DNA of 64,000 nucleotides, from positions 4,772,501 to 4,836,500 of the forward strand of contig NZ_CP018049.1 of the NCBI RefSeq assembly GCF_002934065.1, in the 5' to 3' direction. This stretch comes from Pseudomonas orientalis. GTDB lineage: Bacteria > Pseudomonadota > Gammaproteobacteria > Pseudomonadales > Pseudomonadaceae. The translations under genes and the position numbers were made by a program. Positions within the stretch are counted from its first letter, which is position 1. Each line of letters opens with the position of its first letter. The notes below the pieces were generated by a model that was given only the letters and a program-made list of their open reading frames with translations, was not told where the DNA came from and did no database searches. This document shows, piece after piece, positions 61,999 through 64,000 of the stretch.

Positions 61999-62502
61999 AT
62001 GCGTTGGTTGCTTGCTCTGATCTGCCTGTCATTCGCTGCCCTGTCCCCGGCCTCCACGGTGCAAACCCTCGGCGGCAAACCGGTCGAAAAGGTCCTGGTG
62101 CTCAAATCCGCCCACCAGTTGCAGTTGATCAACGACGGCAAACCGCTCAAGACCTATCGCATTTCCCTGGGGAAAAATCCGAAAGGCCACAAACTGATCG
62201 AGGGCGACCGCCGCACGCCCGAAGGCTTCTACTGGATCGACTGGCGCAAGACCAGCGACCGTTTCAACCTGGCCATGCACATCTCCTACCCCAATATCAG
62301 CGACGCCGCCCGCGCGCGCCGCGAAGGCGTGAAACCGGGCAGCATGATCATGATCCACGGCACGCCCGACACCGAGGACTACCCGGAACAGTGGTTCCAC
62401 ACCCTGGACTGGACCGACGGCTGTATCGGCATGCGCAATGTGGACATGCGCGAAGTCTGGAGCCTGGTCAAGGACGGCACCCTGATCGAGATTCGGCCCT
62501 GA
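61999..62502 (+). CDS. L,D-transpeptidase family protein (YafK-like)
   Basis: 167 aa from ATG 61999. A signal peptide is cleaved near LSPAST. The YkuD catalytic domain has the His in MIMIHGTPD and the nucleophile Cys in DWTDGCIGMRN. It acts in the periplasm on peptidoglycan or peptidoglycan-protein links. The short single-domain form is common beside Nudix genes in Pseudomonas. The 261 bases downstream to nagR contain the NagR operator region and no other gene. Confidence 0.92.
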   Translation: MRWLLALICLSFAALSPASTVQTLGGKPVEKVLVLKSAHQLQLINDGKPLKTYRISLGKNPKGHKLIEGDRRTPEGFYWIDWRKTSDRFNLAMHISYPNISDAARARREGVKPGSMIMIHGTPDTEDYPEQWFHTLDWTDGCIGMRNVDMREVWSLVKDGTLIEIRP

Positions 62503-62616
62503 TCGGCGACCGCTGGTAAAATAATTCGAAAATAATTCCTGCCCCGGACAGCGCCTGCCGGTGAATACCAGTTCACTGCGCGGGCTGCGCACTTGTGCGC
62601 CAAACAAAGACCTCTC

Positions 62617-62708
62617 TAATACCACTTGACACCACGCACCGTTAAGAAGCCCTGAAACCGGCACTCGCACCGTTTTGGTAGCATTGACATGGTATTTAAG
62701 TGGTATTA
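62617..62708. promoter_or_regulatory. Candidate NagR operator region with paired inverted repeats
   Basis: TAATACCACTT (62617-62627) recurs as its exact complement AAGTGGTATTA (62698-62708), with centres 81 bp apart. The second copy is also part of a direct repeat TGGTATT-N4-TGGTATT (62690-62707, 11-bp period). A -35-like TTGACA (62684-62689) abuts the latter, so binding there would cover the nagR promoter. Operators of GntR/HutC-type regulators often contain TGGTAT/ATACCA halves. Confidence 0.6.
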
Positions 62709-62763
62709 ATTTCCAGCCATTACCGGGCGACAACACTCCAATAACGCATCGGAAACCTGACAC

Positions 62764-63522
62764 ATGAACCCCATCCTGGCCCTGCGCCCCGACGACAAGC
62801 AATCCACGCCGCTGTACCTGCAACTGGCCCGCAGCCTTGAAGCGGCGATCCATGCCGGCCAGTGGAAATCCGAGCAGGCCCTGCCCTCGGAACGCGCCCT
62901 CAGCGAGCAGTTGAGCATCTCGCGGGTCACTGCCCGCAAAGCGCTGGAGGTGTTGCTTGCCCAGGGTTTGATCCGCCGCAGCCAGGGCTCCGGCACCTTT
63001 ATTACGCCGCGCCTGGAGCAGCCCTTGTCACGACTGTCGGGGTTCAGCGAAATGCTCCGGCTCAAGGGCTTCGTGCCCAGCTCGCAGTGGCTGGAGCGCG
63101 ACATCACCCCGCCGACCCACGAAGAGCTGATCCGCCTGGGTCTGTCGCCCAGCGACAAAGTGGCGCGTCTCAAGCGTCTGCGCAAAGCCGATGACACGGT
63201 AATGGCGATTGAAATGACCACCATGCCCGCCTCCGTGCTGCCCCAGCCCCAAGCCATCGGCAATTCGTTGTACGAATACCTGGAAAGCGTCGGCAAGCCC
63301 ATCGTGCGCGCCCTGCAGCATATCCAGGCGATCAACGCCTCGGACGAGTTCGCCAAACTGGTGGGCATCGCCCCCGGCACCGCCATGCTGCTGATGACCC
63401 GTGTGGGTTACACCGCCGACAACACCCCGATTGAAATCACCGACACCTACTGCCGCAACGACTACTACGACTTTGTCGCAGAGCTGCGCCGTCATGACTA
63501 TTCCGCCGAATTGCGAATCTAG
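62764..63522 (+). CDS. nagR: GntR/HutC-family regulator NagR
   Basis: 252 aa. The N-terminal winged helix (about 10-75) has LPSERALSEQLSISRVTARK and QGSGTFI. The C-terminal UTRA effector domain (about 95-245) has SLYEYLESVGKPIVRALQHI and GTAMLLMTRVGYTADNTPIE. It is the probable repressor of GlcNAc use, released by an amino-sugar phosphate. nagA begins 11 bp downstream. The upstream repeats suggest autoregulation. Confidence 0.9.
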   Translation: MNPILALRPDDKQSTPLYLQLARSLEAAIHAGQWKSEQALPSERALSEQLSISRVTARKALEVLLAQGLIRRSQGSGTFITPRLEQPLSRLSGFSEMLRLKGFVPSSQWLERDITPPTHEELIRLGLSPSDKVARLKRLRKADDTVMAIEMTTMPASVLPQPQAIGNSLYEYLESVGKPIVRALQHIQAINASDEFAKLVGIAPGTAMLLMTRVGYTADNTPIEITDTYCRNDYYDFVAELRRHDYSAELRI

Positions 63523-63532
63523 AGAACTGCCC

Positions 63533-64000
63533 ATGTCCGAAGACAATATCCTCACGCCCAACGGCTGGATGCGTGGCCGCCTGGTGCACGAGCACGGCAA
63601 GGTGGTTGCCATTGAAGGCACGCCGTGCGACCCGGCCGACAACAACCTGCCCTACCTGCTGCCGGGCTTTATCGACCTGCATGTGCACGGTGGCGGCGGC
63701 GCGGACATCATGGAAGGTGCGCACGCCTTCGAGACCATCACCCGGACCCACGTGCGGTTTGGCACCACCTCGCTGCTGGCCACCACCATGACGGCACCGG
63801 TGGACGAAATCACCAGCGTCCTCGGTGAACTCGGCAGGTTCTGCGAGCAACGCCCGGCAGGTAGCGCCCGGGTGCTGGGCGTGCACCTGGAAGGCCCTTA
63901 CATCAACCCGGGCAAACTCGGCGCCCAACCCAACTTCGCCCACACCGCCTTGATGGCCGAGGTCGAAGCCTACCTGCGCCTGGCGCCGATCCGCGTGATC
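63533..64000 (+). CDS. nagA: N-acetylglucosamine-6-phosphate deacetylase, 5' part
   Basis: 156 codons visible, with the gene running off the window. ATG 63533 opens MSEDNILTPNGWMRGRL. The metal-site HVHGGGGADIMEG and the HLEGPYINPGKLGA motif are diagnostic of NagA (amidohydrolase superfamily). It deacetylates GlcNAc-6-P to glucosamine-6-P during chitin or cell-wall amino-sugar use. Cotranscribed with nagR. Confidence 0.95.
   Translation, partial: MSEDNILTPNGWMRGRLVHEHGKVVAIEGTPCDPADNNLPYLLPGFIDLHVHGGGGADIMEGAHAFETITRTHVRFGTTSLLATTMTAPVDEITSVLGELGRFCEQRPAGSARVLGVHLEGPYINPGKLGAQPNFAHTALMAEVEAYLRLAPIRVI

Overview
The window is a GC-rich chromosomal segment of a Pseudomonas of the fluorescens complex. 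The evidence is the gene order (edd-glk-gltR-gtrS/gap, colRS-warA-inaA, groESL-fxsA, thrC-hom-dsbC-xerD, rpsP-rimM-trmD-rplS/ffh, nagR-nagA), which is typical of the genus, and a dense set of the fluorescens-type REP repeat built on GTGGGAGGGGGCTTGCC. It reads as core genome: I see no prophage, insertion sequence, integrase island, CRISPR array or toxin/defence cluster.

Layout. 1-84 is the 3' end of an AraC-type regulator. 204-6525 is the glucose catabolic block: gtrS, gltR, glk and edd on the minus strand, divergent from gap, with two HexR-type operators between edd and gap. 6683-12211 is a heme-uptake locus: Fur box, ECF sigma factor, FecR-like anti-sigma, TonB-dependent heme receptor, heme oxygenase and a YbaN membrane protein. 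12350-15175 holds a chemoreceptor and a nitroreductase. 15315-18938 is a three-gene envelope operon (di-heme cytochrome-like lipoprotein, imelysin lipoprotein, DUF1513) probably tied to iron. 18998-22768 is colR-colS-warA-inaA plus a small coupled gene, acting on LPS and the envelope. 23158-25876 is groEL, groES and fxsA with a sigma-32-like promoter. 25943-34022 carries a HugZ-like protein, a DUF481 protein, an alkyltransferase-like protein, ampG, proS, a lipoprotein and dinB with a LexA box. 34198-34686 has two nearly identical initiator tRNA units, each with its own promoter and terminator.

34927-38849 is mprF plus a VirJ-like hydrolase (aminoacyl-phosphatidylglycerol metabolism). 38987-48483 includes recJ, yaeQ, a CoA transferase, two small genus-type proteins, and thrC-hom-dsbC-xerD. 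48592-56335 has an antiporter, the rpsP-rimM-trmD-rplS operon, ffh, and ypjD/corC-like membrane proteins. 56608-62502 has an MHS transporter, purT, a VUT transporter, DUF1289 with a gamma-carbonic anhydrase, two Nudix hydrolases and an L,D-transpeptidase. The right edge is nagR and the start of nagA, behind an apparent NagR operator.

Thirteen intergenic REP structures of one family punctuate the window. Nine are long cruciform REPINs of one orientation, three are of the opposite orientation with a shared internal spacer, and one is a minimal palindrome. A second REP type lies between the two tRNAs. I found no convincing undescribed multi-gene system. The best leads are the imelysin/di-heme/DUF1513 operon, the small gene ATGA-coupled to inaA, the heme receptor with no histidine in its FRAP-NPNL segment, and the REPIN orientation classes.
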